From NCBI GenBank assembly GCA_020433835.1, contig JAGRBY010000113.1, forward strand, positions 1 through 14,907: DNA of 14,907 bases, read 5' to 3'. Under the pieces are notes generated by a model that worked only from the letters and a program-made list of their open reading frames with translations, ran no database searches and had not been told where the DNA came from. Positions 6,866 to 14,085 of this stretch are shown here, piece by piece. This DNA is from Anaerolineae bacterium. Lineage in GTDB: Bacteria; Chloroflexota; Anaerolineae; 4572-78; J111. Position 1 is the stretch's first letter; the number at the start of each line of letters is the position of its first letter. Both the position numbers and the translations under genes were made by a program.

Positions 6866-7737
6866 GCGGCACCTCCAAACAGCCCCTGCGGCCGGACGCT
6901 CAGCACAATGAGAAACAGAATCAGCCCCACCAGTTCGCGGTACTCGCCGCCAAAGTAATAGGCGCTGAGCGACTCGCTTACACCCAACAAAATACCCGCC
7001 GCAATCGTTCCGCCGATGCTGCCCAAGCCGGCCAGCACCACCACAATCAGCGCTTTCAGCGTCCATTGCAGGCCAATGAACGGACTAACGCTAAAGCCGA
7101 CGCTAACCAGCGTACCGGCAATCCCGGCCAGCGACGCCCCCAGTCCAAAGGTAAGCAGGTAGGTGCTTTTGATGTCGATGCCGGTCAGCGAGGCAGTCTG
7201 CCAATCTTCGGCAGTGGCCCGGATCGCTTTGCCCCACAATGAGCGATTAAGAAACAGCTCCAGAAAGACGACCGCCAGAATGGCGATAACCAACCCGGCC
7301 AGGCGAATAACCGGCAGCCGCACCCCCAGTATTTCTAACGCACTGGCGGCATAGGCTGTGGTGATACTGCGATCATCGGCTGTCCACAGTTGAATCGCCA
7401 GGTTTTGCAGAATAAGCGTCAGACCAAAGCCAATGAGCAGCGAGTTTTTAATGCGATGCTCTTCATCAAACTTGATGGTCGGGCGAAACAAGCCCTGATG
7501 CAGCAGCAAGCCCACCCCAAACAGAATAGGTATCACCAAAAACATCCCCACAAACGGATCGATGCCGTACAGGTTGAACAGCCAAAAGGTGGCATACCCT
7601 CCAATCATAATCAGCTCACCGTGGGCTACGTTCAGGATTTTGAGAACCCCAAACACCAGCGACAATCCCAAAGCGGCCAGCCCATACAAAGCGCCAACCA
7701 GTATGCCGGATACAATATTTTGGACAATAATCTCCAT
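6862..7737 (-). CDS. livH: Branched-chain amino acid-type ABC permease LivH
   Basis: A 291-residue membrane permease with the LivH N-terminal pattern: a hydrophobic first helix, then LKILNVAHGELIMIGGY (residues 32-48), and multiple later transmembrane segments. It pairs with LivM. The ATG at 7737 has GGGAG five bases upstream. Its stop codon overlaps the livM GTG by two bases. On the mRNA it follows livF after a 165-bp spacer containing a large imperfect hairpin. Confidence 0.9.
   Translation of the reverse strand: MEIIVQNIVSGILVGALYGLAALGLSLVFGVLKILNVAHGELIMIGGYATFWLFNLYGIDPFVGMFLVIPILFGVGLLLHQGLFRPTIKFDEEHRIKNSLLIGFGLTLILQNLAIQLWTADDRSITTAYAASALEILGVRLPVIRLAGLVIAILAVVFLELFLNRSLWGKAIRATAEDWQTASLTGIDIKSTYLLTFGLGASLAGIAGTLVSVGFSVSPFIGLQWTLKALIVVVLAGLGSIGGTIAAGILLGVSESLSAYYFGGEYRELVGLILFLIVLSVRPQGLFGGAA
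6871..6876 (-). promoter_or_regulatory. Ribosome binding site that fixes the livM start
   Basis: GGAGGT on the minus strand lies five bases before the GTG at 6865 and inside the last codons of livH. It decides the livM start in favour of the coupled GTG over the upstream in-frame codons. Confidence 0.75.
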
Positions 7738-7801
7738 TGATGCTCCCAGAGTGTGTTCGATGAAGTAGGTGTAAACGAACGAGTCCGTTCTGTGTATGCA
7801 G

Positions 7802-7906
7802 TTAGAGGCTAGAGATTAGAGAGTGAAGACTGGAGATTAGAGACTGTTGTGGTATTCCCAGTCTCTTTATTCTCCATTCTTCATTCTCTATTCTCCATTC
7901 TCCTAA
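7802..7906. repeat. Large imperfect inverted repeat between livF and livH
   Basis: The left arm (about 7802-7846, purine-rich GAGATTAGAGA-type motifs) pairs imperfectly with the right arm (about 7859-7906, pyrimidine-rich TTCTCCATTCT-type motifs) around a 12-base loop. The innermost stem AGAGACTG/CAGTCTCT (7839-7846/7859-7866) is perfect. Each arm is itself internally repetitive. The right arm overlaps the livF stop codon. In the minus-strand mRNA it would form a long hairpin between livF and livH that could alter mRNA stability or separate expression of ATPase and permease genes. Confidence 0.7.
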
Positions 7907-8607
7907 ATTCCCATATACGCGGCGCGAACCCGCTCGTCGCTGAGCAGATTGGGGCCGGTGTCTTGCTGTACAATCCGGCCGGTTTCGATAACGTAAGCGT
8001 ATTCGGCAATTTCGAGGGCCAAGTTGACGTTTTGCTCAACAATCAGAATCGCGATGCCCTCGCTGCTGATTTGGCGGATGACGGCGAAGATATCTTCTAC
8101 AATTAGTGGGGCTAACCCCAGCGACGGCTCATCCAAGATGAGCAGTTTGGGTTGGAGCATCAGCGCCCGGCCAATGGCCAACATCTGCCGCTGTCCGCCG
8201 CTGAGCGTGCCGGCCTTTTGCGATTGCCGCTCGGCTAAAATCGGAAAGATCTCGAACACGCGCTGCATGGTGGCCGCTTTTTTGGCGCGGGCCGCCGGGG
8301 GAAACGCGCCCAACTCCAAATTTTCCAGCACCGACAGCGTCGAGAAGGTGCCGCGCCACTCTGGCACCAGACACAAGCCCATGTTGACAATTTGGTGGGT
8401 GGGCGTGGTGGTAATATCTTGTCCCAAAAATGAAATGCTGCCTTTTGAGGGCCGCAGCAAGCCCATCACGGTTTTGAGGGTGGTGGTTTTGCCGGCTCCG
8501 TTGGGACCGACCATCGCCACGACCGTACCGGCTCCTACTTCCAGCGAGACATCCCATAGCACCGGCAGGTCGCCATAGGCCACATCGATGCCGTTAACGT
8601 GCAGCAT
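7903..8607 (-). CDS. livF: Branched-chain amino acid-type ABC transporter ATPase LivF
   Basis: A 234-residue cytoplasmic ATP-binding subunit of the usual LivF length. It has Walker A GPNGAGKT (residues 34-41), ABC signature LSGGQ (135-139), Walker B LLILDEP (155-161) and the VEQN element (190-193) that replaces the switch histidine in LivF proteins. The ATG at 8607 lies 14 bases inside the end of livG, with a G-rich site (TGGGGGA) upstream, so translation is probably coupled. It powers the LivH/LivM permease together with LivG. Confidence 0.93.
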   Translation of the reverse strand: MLHVNGIDVAYGDLPVLWDVSLEVGAGTVVAMVGPNGAGKTTTLKTVMGLLRPSKGSISFLGQDITTTPTHQIVNMGLCLVPEWRGTFSTLSVLENLELGAFPPAARAKKAATMQRVFEIFPILAERQSQKAGTLSGGQRQMLAIGRALMLQPKLLILDEPSLGLAPLIVEDIFAVIRQISSEGIAILIVEQNVNLALEIAEYAYVIETGRIVQQDTGPNLLSDERVRAAYMGI

Positions 8608-9325
8608 ATCTGTCCCCCAGGTAGGCTTTGATCACCTGCGGATTGCGCGAAACTTCATCGGGTGTACCTTCGGCAATTTTGGTACCGGCGTTGAGCACCA
8701 CCACGTGGTTGGACAAGTTCATAACCGCTTTGACAATATGCTCAACGACAATCACGGTGATATCCTGCTCCTTCAAGCCGCTGATCAACTTCATCGCCGC
8801 CGTGACTTCGGTGGGGGTCAGGCCGGCCATAAACTCATCGAGCAGCAGCAGCTTGGGGCGCGTTGCCAGCGCCCGGCCCATCTCTAGCCACTTACGCTCC
8901 ATAACCGTCAAACTGCTGGCTTTTTGCGCGTGCTTGCCGGCCAGCCCGATAAACTCCAGAATCTCCAGGGCTTCGGCTTTGGCCTGTTTGGGACCGGTCG
9001 CCGGATGATGGCCGTACAGCCGGCCGGTCATTACATTTTGCAGCGCGGTGAGATGCAGAAACGGCCGCACCAACTGAAAAGATCGGGCGATACCTCGGGC
9101 CGAGACCTGGTGAGCCGACAGGCCGGTAATCTCCTTGCCCTGCAAAAAGACCTGGCCCGACGTCGGCGGAAAGGTACCGGCCACAATATTGAACGCCGTC
9201 GATTTACCGGAACCGTTCGGCCCGATCAAACCGACCACATCACCTTGGGCAACGGTAAACGAAAGGTTGCTTAAGGCTAGCAACCCTCCAAATGATTTGC
9301 TTACATTCTTGATTTCCAGCAGCAC
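8594..9325 (-). CDS. livG: Branched-chain amino acid-type ABC transporter ATPase LivG, first gene of the operon
   Basis: A 243-residue ATP-binding subunit with Walker A GPNGSGKST (residues 35-43), Walker B LLLLDEFMAGL (160-170) and the switch histidine in VVEHIV (193-198). The ABC signature is atypical: the region expected to read LSxGxx reads LTVMERK (139-145), with the following LEMGRALA intact. The Walker B neighbour is also a variant (DEFMAGL in place of DEPxxGL). The open frame extends 42 codons upstream, but those residues do not resemble an ABC ATPase and reach the palindrome element. The GTG at 9325 with TGGAGA upstream is the better start. As the operon head, it defines the 5' end of the minus-strand unit. 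Confidence 0.9.
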   Translation of the reverse strand: MLLEIKNVSKSFGGLLALSNLSFTVAQGDVVGLIGPNGSGKSTAFNIVAGTFPPTSGQVFLQGKEITGLSAHQVSARGIARSFQLVRPFLHLTALQNVMTGRLYGHHPATGPKQAKAEALEILEFIGLAGKHAQKASSLTVMERKWLEMGRALATRPKLLLLDEFMAGLTPTEVTAAMKLISGLKEQDITVIVVEHIVKAVMNLSNHVVVLNAGTKIAEGTPDEVSRNPQVIKAYLGDRYAAR

Positions 9326-9331
9326 TGCTTT

Positions 9332-9335
9332 CTCC
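9332..9335 (-). promoter_or_regulatory. Ribosome binding site that fixes the livG start
   Basis: GGAG (within TGGAGAAA on the minus strand) lies six bases before GTG 9325, directly ahead of the conserved LLEIKNVSKSFGG N-terminus of the ATPase. It supports the short form of LivG. Confidence 0.65.
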
Positions 9336-9400
9336 AAAACCGGCTTCTTAGCGGCATCGATATGATTTAAAAGATGAATAACGGCTCTATTTGTGCTAGG

Positions 9401-9421
9401 GGTAATTGGTAACAGGTAACT
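9401..9421. repeat. Three tandem GGTAAYW heptamers upstream of livG
   Basis: GGTAATT, GGTAACA and GGTAACT follow one another without spacing about 75-96 bases upstream of the livG start. The arrangement could be an operator array on one helix face interval, or simply a short repeat. Confidence 0.35.
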
Positions 9422-9432
9422 GGAGATCGAAT

Positions 9433-9503
9433 TATGAGTTACGAAGTTCAAAAGGTGACAGTCACTAAAGTGACTGTCACCTTTGTCGATTCCGTATTTT
9501 ATG
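9433..9503. mobile_element. Palindrome-bearing MITE-like element, degenerate copy
   Basis: The left outer segment TATGAGTTACGAAGTT (9433-9448) matches 15 of 16 bases with 14086-14101. It is followed by a perfect inverted repeat, AAAGGTGACAGTCACT (9451-9466) and its complement (9469-9484), with only two bases between the arms. The right outer arm is visible only as a weak CGTATTTTAT (9494-9503). This is a collapsed relative of the better-preserved element at 14086-14216. Confidence 0.7.
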
Positions 9504-9665
9504 AAAGATGGTGAAGAGGAAGATGGGCGGCAAAGGTGAGGTGAGCATTTGTATCCTTCATCATTGCAAAGAGATGTACCATAGAATGCTTAATGATATG
9601 TCTGAATTGGTTGGATTTGATAAGTGGCCGCAGTAAAGCAGGATGCATGAGGTGCGGTCAAACTT

Positions 9666-9693
9666 TGTATAAAGTAACACAGCTATTGAGCAA
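9666..9693 (-). promoter_or_regulatory. Weak candidate promoter for the liv operon
   Basis: On the minus strand TTGCTC (9693-9688) and TATACA (9671-9666) are separated by 16 bases, with a perfect TTGACA just upstream (9700-9695) but at a poor distance. Initiation here would give a leader of about 335 bases carrying the 9451-9484 hairpin. A promoter nearer livG cannot be excluded. Confidence 0.22.
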
Positions 9694-9721
9694 CTGTCAA
9701 TATCGATTTAGTATCAAGGTT

Positions 9722-9823
9722 ATAGACAAGTAACTGTTCAGCCAAGCGATGTCGATATCAATAGGCTAAGGCTAAGGCTGATTCACGCCGAGTAGTCTTG
9801 CGGCTGAATAGTTACATAGACAA
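9722..9823. mobile_element. 86-bp IS66-type MITE with 8-bp target-site duplication
   Basis: Terminal inverted repeats GTAACTGTTCAGCC (9730-9743) and GGCTGAATAGTTAC (9802-9815) match at 13 of 14 positions. They are flanked immediately by perfect direct repeats ATAGACAA (9722-9729 and 9816-9823). Ends beginning GTAA with 8-bp duplications are the hallmark of the IS66 family. The 86-bp element encodes nothing and would need a transposase supplied in trans. The perfect duplication suggests a fairly recent insertion. Confidence 0.8.
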
Positions 9824-10026
9824 CCCTATAGCCCCGCTGATGGGAACATCAAGACGCTTAAGGCATTTCGAGTGATGATTAGGAGGAAGAAATTTACAGA
9901 AGGTAGTGGGTTTTTGGTTATTGGATAACGAAGGTCTTTTGGCTTTCCAAATTAGCTTGGGATAAGTATACCACAGAATGATGACAGGACAATGCGGAAG
10001 GGTAGGCGCAACGAAAGTTGCGGGCC

Positions 10027-10055
10027 TAGACATAGCAAGCCGATTATAGTATGAT
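10027..10055 (+). promoter_or_regulatory. Sigma70-type promoter for the PLP-enzyme gene
   Basis: TAGACA (10027-10032), a 17-base spacer and TATGAT (10050-10055) each match the consensus at five of six positions. Initiation near 10062 would give a leader of about 40 bases before ATG 10103. Confidence 0.6.
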
Positions 10056-10102
10056 GCGATCATATCCAAGTAAGGAAAAACTTGCTACTTAAGGGGAATA
10101 CT

Positions 10103-11608
10103 ATGGCAGACATATCTCCAACGCAATACACGCCGGAAACCATCGATACGGCTTACGAGGCTTTCCTGGCTGCATATCCAACCTATAAAAACACGGCTCT
10201 GCTCGATGAATGGCGGGCCACCGAATACAGCCGGCTCGATGCCCAACACCAGATTTATCTCGATTATACCGGCGGCGGGCTGTATGGCACCAGCCAGTTG
10301 CAGCAGCATATGACGATGCTGCAAAACAATGTGCTGGGCAACCCCCACTCGGCCAACCCGACCTCGCTGGCGATGACCGATTTGGTGGAGTCGACCCGCC
10401 ATTACGTGCTGGCTTATTTCAACGCCTCGCCCGATGAGTACATCGCCATCTTTACGGCCAATGCCAGCGGTGCGCTTAAGCTGGTGGGCGAGGCCTACCC
10501 CTTTGGCCCCGGCAGCCGCTATGTGTTGACGTTCGATAACCACAACTCGGTTAACGGCATCCGCGAGTTTGTCCGCAGCAAGGGAGCCGAATTTATCTAC
10601 GCCCCGCTGACCACGCCCGATTTACGGCTCGATCAAGATCGGCTGGCTGACTTACTGGCTGCTGCTAACCCGGCCGGTCACAACCTGTTCGCCTTCCCGG
10701 CCCAATCGAACTTTTCCGGGGTTAAACACCCCTTAAGCCTGGTGGCTCAAGCCCAGGATCAAGGTTGGGACGTGCTGCTCGATGCGGCGGCCTTTGTGCC
10801 GACCAACCGCCTCGACCTGAGCCAGGTCAAACCGGAGTTTGTGGCCATGTCCTTTTACAAGATGTTCGGCTACCCGACCGGCATCGGGGCGCTGCTGGTG
10901 CGTAAATCGGCGTTTGCCAAATTGCAGCGACCCTGGTTTGCCGGAGGCACGGTTAACTTTGCCAGCGTGCGGGGCGAGGGGCATTATCTGGCTCCCAATG
11001 AAGCCGCTTTTGAAGACGGCACGGTTAATTATCTCAACATCCCGGCGGTGAAGATTGGGCTGGAGCATTTGGAAAAGGTCGGGGTCGAGACCATCGGCGA
11101 GCGGGTGCGCTGCCTGACCGGCTGGCTGATCGAGCAGTTGCTGACTCTAAAACACAGCAACGGCAAACCGATGATTCGCCTGTACGGCCCGGCCAATACC
11201 GACATGCGCGGCGGCACGGTCACGCTCAACTTTTACGATCCCGATGGGCTGCTGCTCGATTATCGCCGCATCGAGGAGTTGGCCAACGACGAAGGTATCT
11301 CGCTGCGCACCGGCTGCTTCTGCAACCCCGGTGCCGGTGAAATTGCCGAAGGCTTAACCCGCGAGGATATGCTGGCCGGCTTACAGGACGGGGGCACGAT
11401 GAGCCTGCCCCGCTTCGTGCAGGTTATCCAGCATCGAGGCAACAAGAGCGCCGGAGCCATTCGCGTTTCGGTCGGCCTGGCGACCAACTTTGCCGATGTC
11501 TACCACTTTATGCAGTTTGCCGCCGGCTTCCGCGACAAAACCAACCTCAACATCGGACAGGTTACATTCGACATTGAGTCGTGTCGGGTTATTCGCGATG
11601 GGAGTTAG
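10103..11608 (+). CDS. Aminotransferase class V / molybdenum-cofactor sulfurase-like PLP enzyme without MOSC domain
   Basis: A 501-residue fold-type I pyridoxal-phosphate protein of the cysteine desulfurase/MoCo sulfurase group. Key residues are His147 (DNHNS, cofactor stacking), Asp227 (LLDAAAF, pyridine nitrogen contact), Lys253 in SFYKMFGYPTG (Schiff-base lysine) and the TGCFCNPGAG segment (403-412), whose Cys405 or Cys407 would carry the persulfide. The SFYK-FGYPTG and RTGCFCN motifs are those of eukaryotic MoCo sulfurase N-terminal domains. The C-terminal MOSC domain of those proteins is absent here. Likely chemistry is removal of sulfur from cysteine, but the acceptor is unknown. An upstream TTG at 10082 is in frame, but ATG 10103 with AAGGGG upstream is preferred. 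The gene is monocistronic in the window and converges on a histidine kinase gene with 19 bp between stops. Confidence 0.85.
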   Translation: MADISPTQYTPETIDTAYEAFLAAYPTYKNTALLDEWRATEYSRLDAQHQIYLDYTGGGLYGTSQLQQHMTMLQNNVLGNPHSANPTSLAMTDLVESTRHYVLAYFNASPDEYIAIFTANASGALKLVGEAYPFGPGSRYVLTFDNHNSVNGIREFVRSKGAEFIYAPLTTPDLRLDQDRLADLLAAANPAGHNLFAFPAQSNFSGVKHPLSLVAQAQDQGWDVLLDAAAFVPTNRLDLSQVKPEFVAMSFYKMFGYPTGIGALLVRKSAFAKLQRPWFAGGTVNFASVRGEGHYLAPNEAAFEDGTVNYLNIPAVKIGLEHLEKVGVETIGERVRCLTGWLIEQLLTLKHSNGKPMIRLYGPANTDMRGGTVTLNFYDPDGLLLDYRRIEELANDEGISLRTGCFCNPGAGEIAEGLTREDMLAGLQDGGTMSLPRFVQVIQHRGNKSAGAIRVSVGLATNFADVYHFMQFAAGFRDKTNLNIGQVTFDIESCRVIRDGS

Positions 11609-11627
11609 AGCGTATAGGCTGAAGGCA

Positions 11628-13574
11628 TCAAGACAATGTATTTAACACCTGCCGGATAGCTGTGCGTAGATCGATAAAGCGGTATGGTTTGGCGACCACG
11701 CCCTTAAATCCATAGGCTTCATAATTGGCCATTATGGGATTGGTGGTGTAACCGCTAGAGACAATCACTTTAGCCTGGGGATCGATCTTGAAGATTTCCT
11801 GGGCCGCTTCGTGCCCACCCATTCCGCCGGGAATGGTTAAATCTACGATCACGATATCGAAGGCTTGTCCATTTTGGTAAGCATATTGATAGTTGTCGAT
11901 GGCTTCTTGGCCGTCGACGGCGTAGGCGACGCTATGGCCCATCGTTTTCAGCATAGAGCCTAGAACCTCTCGAATGACGGCTTCATCATCAAGCACCAGA
12001 ATACGGATGCCAGCAATTGTTTCAACATCGGCATCGTCTACTATTTGGCCGAATGTTGCTATCTTTGCTGCCTCTACAGCCGGCAGGCTGATGGTGAAAA
12101 TGGTGCCTTTATTTAGCTGAGAGGCAACCGTGATAGAACCGTTGTGTTTGCTGATGATCGAGTGGGTGATGGCCAACCCCAGCCCGCTGCCTTTCTGTTT
12201 TGTGGTGAAGTAGGGGTCGAATATTCTTTCCATATGTTGTGGCGCTATGCCCAAACCTTCATCTTGTACAACGATTTGCACATATTTGTGCTGCCCAAAT
12301 TCCACATTAGCGGCGGAAAGGGTAATGATACCGCCGTTGGGCATGGCCTGCTGGGCGTTGATGATCAGGTTGCTGATCACCTGGCTCAGTTGCCCTTTAT
12401 CGGCTTTGACCGACCATAAATGAGGCTCGATATTTGTTAGCAGTTTGACGCTACTGCCATGCAGGGAAAATTGAGCCATGTCAGATAGGGTTTCACCAAT
12501 GGACAGCGTTTCTTTGATGGGATCGCCGCCTCGGGCAAACGTAAGCAGTTGTTTCGTCAGGTTTTTGGCGCTTTCCAGGGATTGCTCGGCTACTTCAAGG
12601 TAAGAAGCGGCTTGATGATCGGGCGAGAGAACCATCTTGGCCAGTTGGATATTGCCAAACACGGCGGTCAGCAAGTTGTTAAAATCGTGAGCAATGCCGC
12701 CGGCCAACACCCCCACCGATTCGAGCTTTTTCAACTTTAAACGCTCTTCTTCAGCCCGTTTGCGATCGGTGAGGTCGCGGGCAATACTCAAGATCACCCG
12801 TTCGCCTTCATACCCAACCAGGCACGATTGAATCTCCACCGGAATTTGCCGACCATCTTTGGTGGTATGAACCGTTTCAAAAATCTGTATTTTATCAAAC
12901 GGCATTTCTTGAATAAGCTGTTTGATGGCATTTGCATCAAGCGTGGCATCGATATCGACCGGCCCCATTGAAAGCAACTCTTCGCGCGAATACCCTAAAA
13001 TCTCAACCGCCGCGCTGTTGGTATCAATAAAGTTGCCCTCAAAATTAATCACCCACACCGTATCGCGCATACCGTTTACTAAGGCACGATATTTTTCCTC
13101 GCTCTCGCGTAAGCCCTGCTCTACCAACTTTCGCTCGGTAATATCGCGAGCAATACCATAGTAAAAAGTTTTATCGGCCAGTTTATACTTCTTGCCGCTG
13201 ATTTCAATGGGGATTAGTGTGCCATCTTTCGTTTTATGGGTGGTTTCAAATATCTGCCGTTCATCAAACGGAAAAGTGGCCCAAAACGCGTTAAAATGCT
13301 CGATTGAGAAATTGGGATCGATATCGGATACGGCTTTTCCTATCATTTCATCTTTTGCCCACCCGGTAATAGCACAAGCACATTCATTGGTATCAACAAT
13401 AACGCCCTCTTCCGAAATCAAATAGATAGCATCAGAAGCGGTTTCAACCAATTGCCTGTATTTGGCTTCGCTCTCTTTGATAATTTGCTCGGCATGCTCC
13501 AATTCAGCAATCCGCTGACGCATTGCCTGCAATTCGGCTACCAGTTGCTCTTTGGTTTTGTCGTCATCACGCAT
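11628..13574 (-). CDS. Cytoplasmic hybrid sensor histidine kinase (PAS-PAS-HisKA-HATPase-REC)
   Basis: A 648-residue protein. Domains in order are a short coiled coil (about 1-35), PAS 1 (36-150), PAS 2 (157-275), HisKA with phospho-acceptor His296 in GGIAHDFNN, and HATPase_c with N-box NLIINA (402-407), DEGLGIA (438-444), FDPYFTT (452-458) and GSGLGLA (462-468). The receiver domain (523-645) has acidic residues Asp529/Asp530, phospho-acceptor Asp578 (VIVDLT) and Lys629 (VVAKPY). No signal peptide or membrane helix is seen, so it senses a cytoplasmic or diffusible cue through PAS. The C-terminal receiver suggests a phosphorelay or internal control. No response regulator with an output domain lies nearby, so it is an orphan. 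GC content appears lower than in the liv operon. Confidence 0.93.
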   Translation of the reverse strand: MRDDDKTKEQLVAELQAMRQRIAELEHAEQIIKESEAKYRQLVETASDAIYLISEEGVIVDTNECACAITGWAKDEMIGKAVSDIDPNFSIEHFNAFWATFPFDERQIFETTHKTKDGTLIPIEISGKKYKLADKTFYYGIARDITERKLVEQGLRESEEKYRALVNGMRDTVWVINFEGNFIDTNSAAVEILGYSREELLSMGPVDIDATLDANAIKQLIQEMPFDKIQIFETVHTTKDGRQIPVEIQSCLVGYEGERVILSIARDLTDRKRAEEERLKLKKLESVGVLAGGIAHDFNNLLTAVFGNIQLAKMVLSPDHQAASYLEVAEQSLESAKNLTKQLLTFARGGDPIKETLSIGETLSDMAQFSLHGSSVKLLTNIEPHLWSVKADKGQLSQVISNLIINAQQAMPNGGIITLSAANVEFGQHKYVQIVVQDEGLGIAPQHMERIFDPYFTTKQKGSGLGLAITHSIISKHNGSITVASQLNKGTIFTISLPAVEAAKIATFGQIVDDADVETIAGIRILVLDDEAVIREVLGSMLKTMGHSVAYAVDGQEAIDNYQYAYQNGQAFDIVIVDLTIPGGMGGHEAAQEIFKIDPQAKVIVSSGYTTNPIMANYEAYGFKGVVAKPYRFIDLRTAIRQVLNTLS

Positions 13575-13634
13575 TGATGTCTCGCTAAATATATTGGTAG
13601 ATTAATCAATTTTTACGATGTATCGCGAACCCGC

Positions 13635-13654
13635 AAAAACGCCCTAATTGGGCG
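13635..13654 (-). terminator. Rho-independent terminator-like hairpin facing left
   Basis: On the minus strand CGCCC-AATTA-GGGCG (13654-13640) is followed by TTTTT (13639-13635). The 5-bp stem is short but GC-rich. No minus-strand gene lies upstream of it in the window, so it would end an unannotated transcript or insulate the kinase gene. Confidence 0.4.
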
Positions 13655-13708
13655 AGTTTGGAGGCAATATCGGTTGATTTGAGGATAAGTGTATTGATGA
13701 GAAAAAGT

Positions 13709-13816
13709 GTGTTAAGTCAATCGTAGGGGGGGTAGTTTCACTATTTCACTCAAGAGTCTCTTTTGGCCGGAATATCCAGGTGTTAAGTCAATCGTATTGG
13801 GGGTAGTTTCACTATT
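13709..13816. repeat. Two-copy 37-bp direct repeat with 34-bp spacer
   Basis: Copies at 13709-13745 and 13780-13816 begin GTGTTAAGTCAATCGTA and end GGGTAGTTTCACTATT. They differ at two positions inside a G-rich tract (7 G versus TT plus 5 G). The intervening 34 bases are unique. The geometry resembles one CRISPR repeat-spacer-repeat, but the repeat has no dyad, there is no third copy and no cas genes are present. Confidence 0.8.
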
Positions 13817-13998
13817 GTAGCTGGAGACCCGCTAAAATGAAAAGGAGCTACCCGGAATTTTCCTACCGATGCGCATAACAATTATACGGTACAACCGGAG
13901 TTAAGCCAGCTAGCCCCCATCCACCTTAAAATTTATCGCTTCCGGTTTCATGCGTTTACGTCTGTTTCATGATTGTGGTTATTTGTTCAAAGAGTCTA

Positions 13999-14027
13999 TT
14001 GTTGTAGGGATAGAGCCGTGCTACAAT
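13999..14027 (+). promoter_or_regulatory. Candidate promoter upstream of the nested-repeat element
   Basis: TTGTTG (13999-14004), a 17-base spacer and TACAAT (14022-14027) fit a sigma70-type layout with a good -10 and a moderate -35. Transcription would start near 14034 and run rightward through the repeat element toward the terminator at 14230-14260. The imperfect dyad TTGTAG/CTACAA overlaps the promoter and could be an operator. Confidence 0.4.
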
Positions 14028-14085
14028 AAATTACAAAGAATATGCTGCCGGAAGGCAAAAGAGTCTATTTCACCAACCTTAGTAA

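Larger units (their letters stand above)
9485..10102. other. Gene-poor divergent intergenic region
   Basis: This is the spacer between the minus-strand liv operon and the plus-strand PLP-enzyme gene. It contains the 86-bp MITE, a candidate plus promoter and a weak candidate minus promoter. A 42-codon plus frame (9508-9636, ending SELVGFDKWPQ) is the longest protein-like short frame. It has no convincing ribosome site and I do not recognise it. No other gene is supported. Confidence 0.6.

Noticed and set aside
6866..7066. 67-codon N-terminal extension of LivM
   Set aside because: It overlaps livH throughout and is not membrane-like, while a coupled GTG with a strong ribosome site exists at 6865.
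9326..9451. 42-codon N-terminal extension of LivG
   Set aside because: It has no similarity to ABC ATPases and reaches the palindrome element. GTG 9325 has a ribosome site and gives the normal length.
9819..9930. Short plus frame with a QPYSP-like motif resembling IS630-type transposases
   Set aside because: The resemblance is only a few residues, there is no start codon or catalytic context, and the frame stops soon after.
9812..10069. 85-codon minus frame in the intergenic region
   Set aside because: Its composition is unlike a protein, it covers the MITE end and the candidate plus promoter, and it has no ribosome site.
13709..13816. Calling the two-copy 37-bp repeat a CRISPR array
   Set aside because: Only two copies, no dyad in the repeat, no leader and no cas genes.
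13839..13880. Mini frame MKRSYPEFSYRCA
   Set aside because: Thirteen codons with no sign of selection. The upstream AG-rich bases are not placed as a ribosome site.
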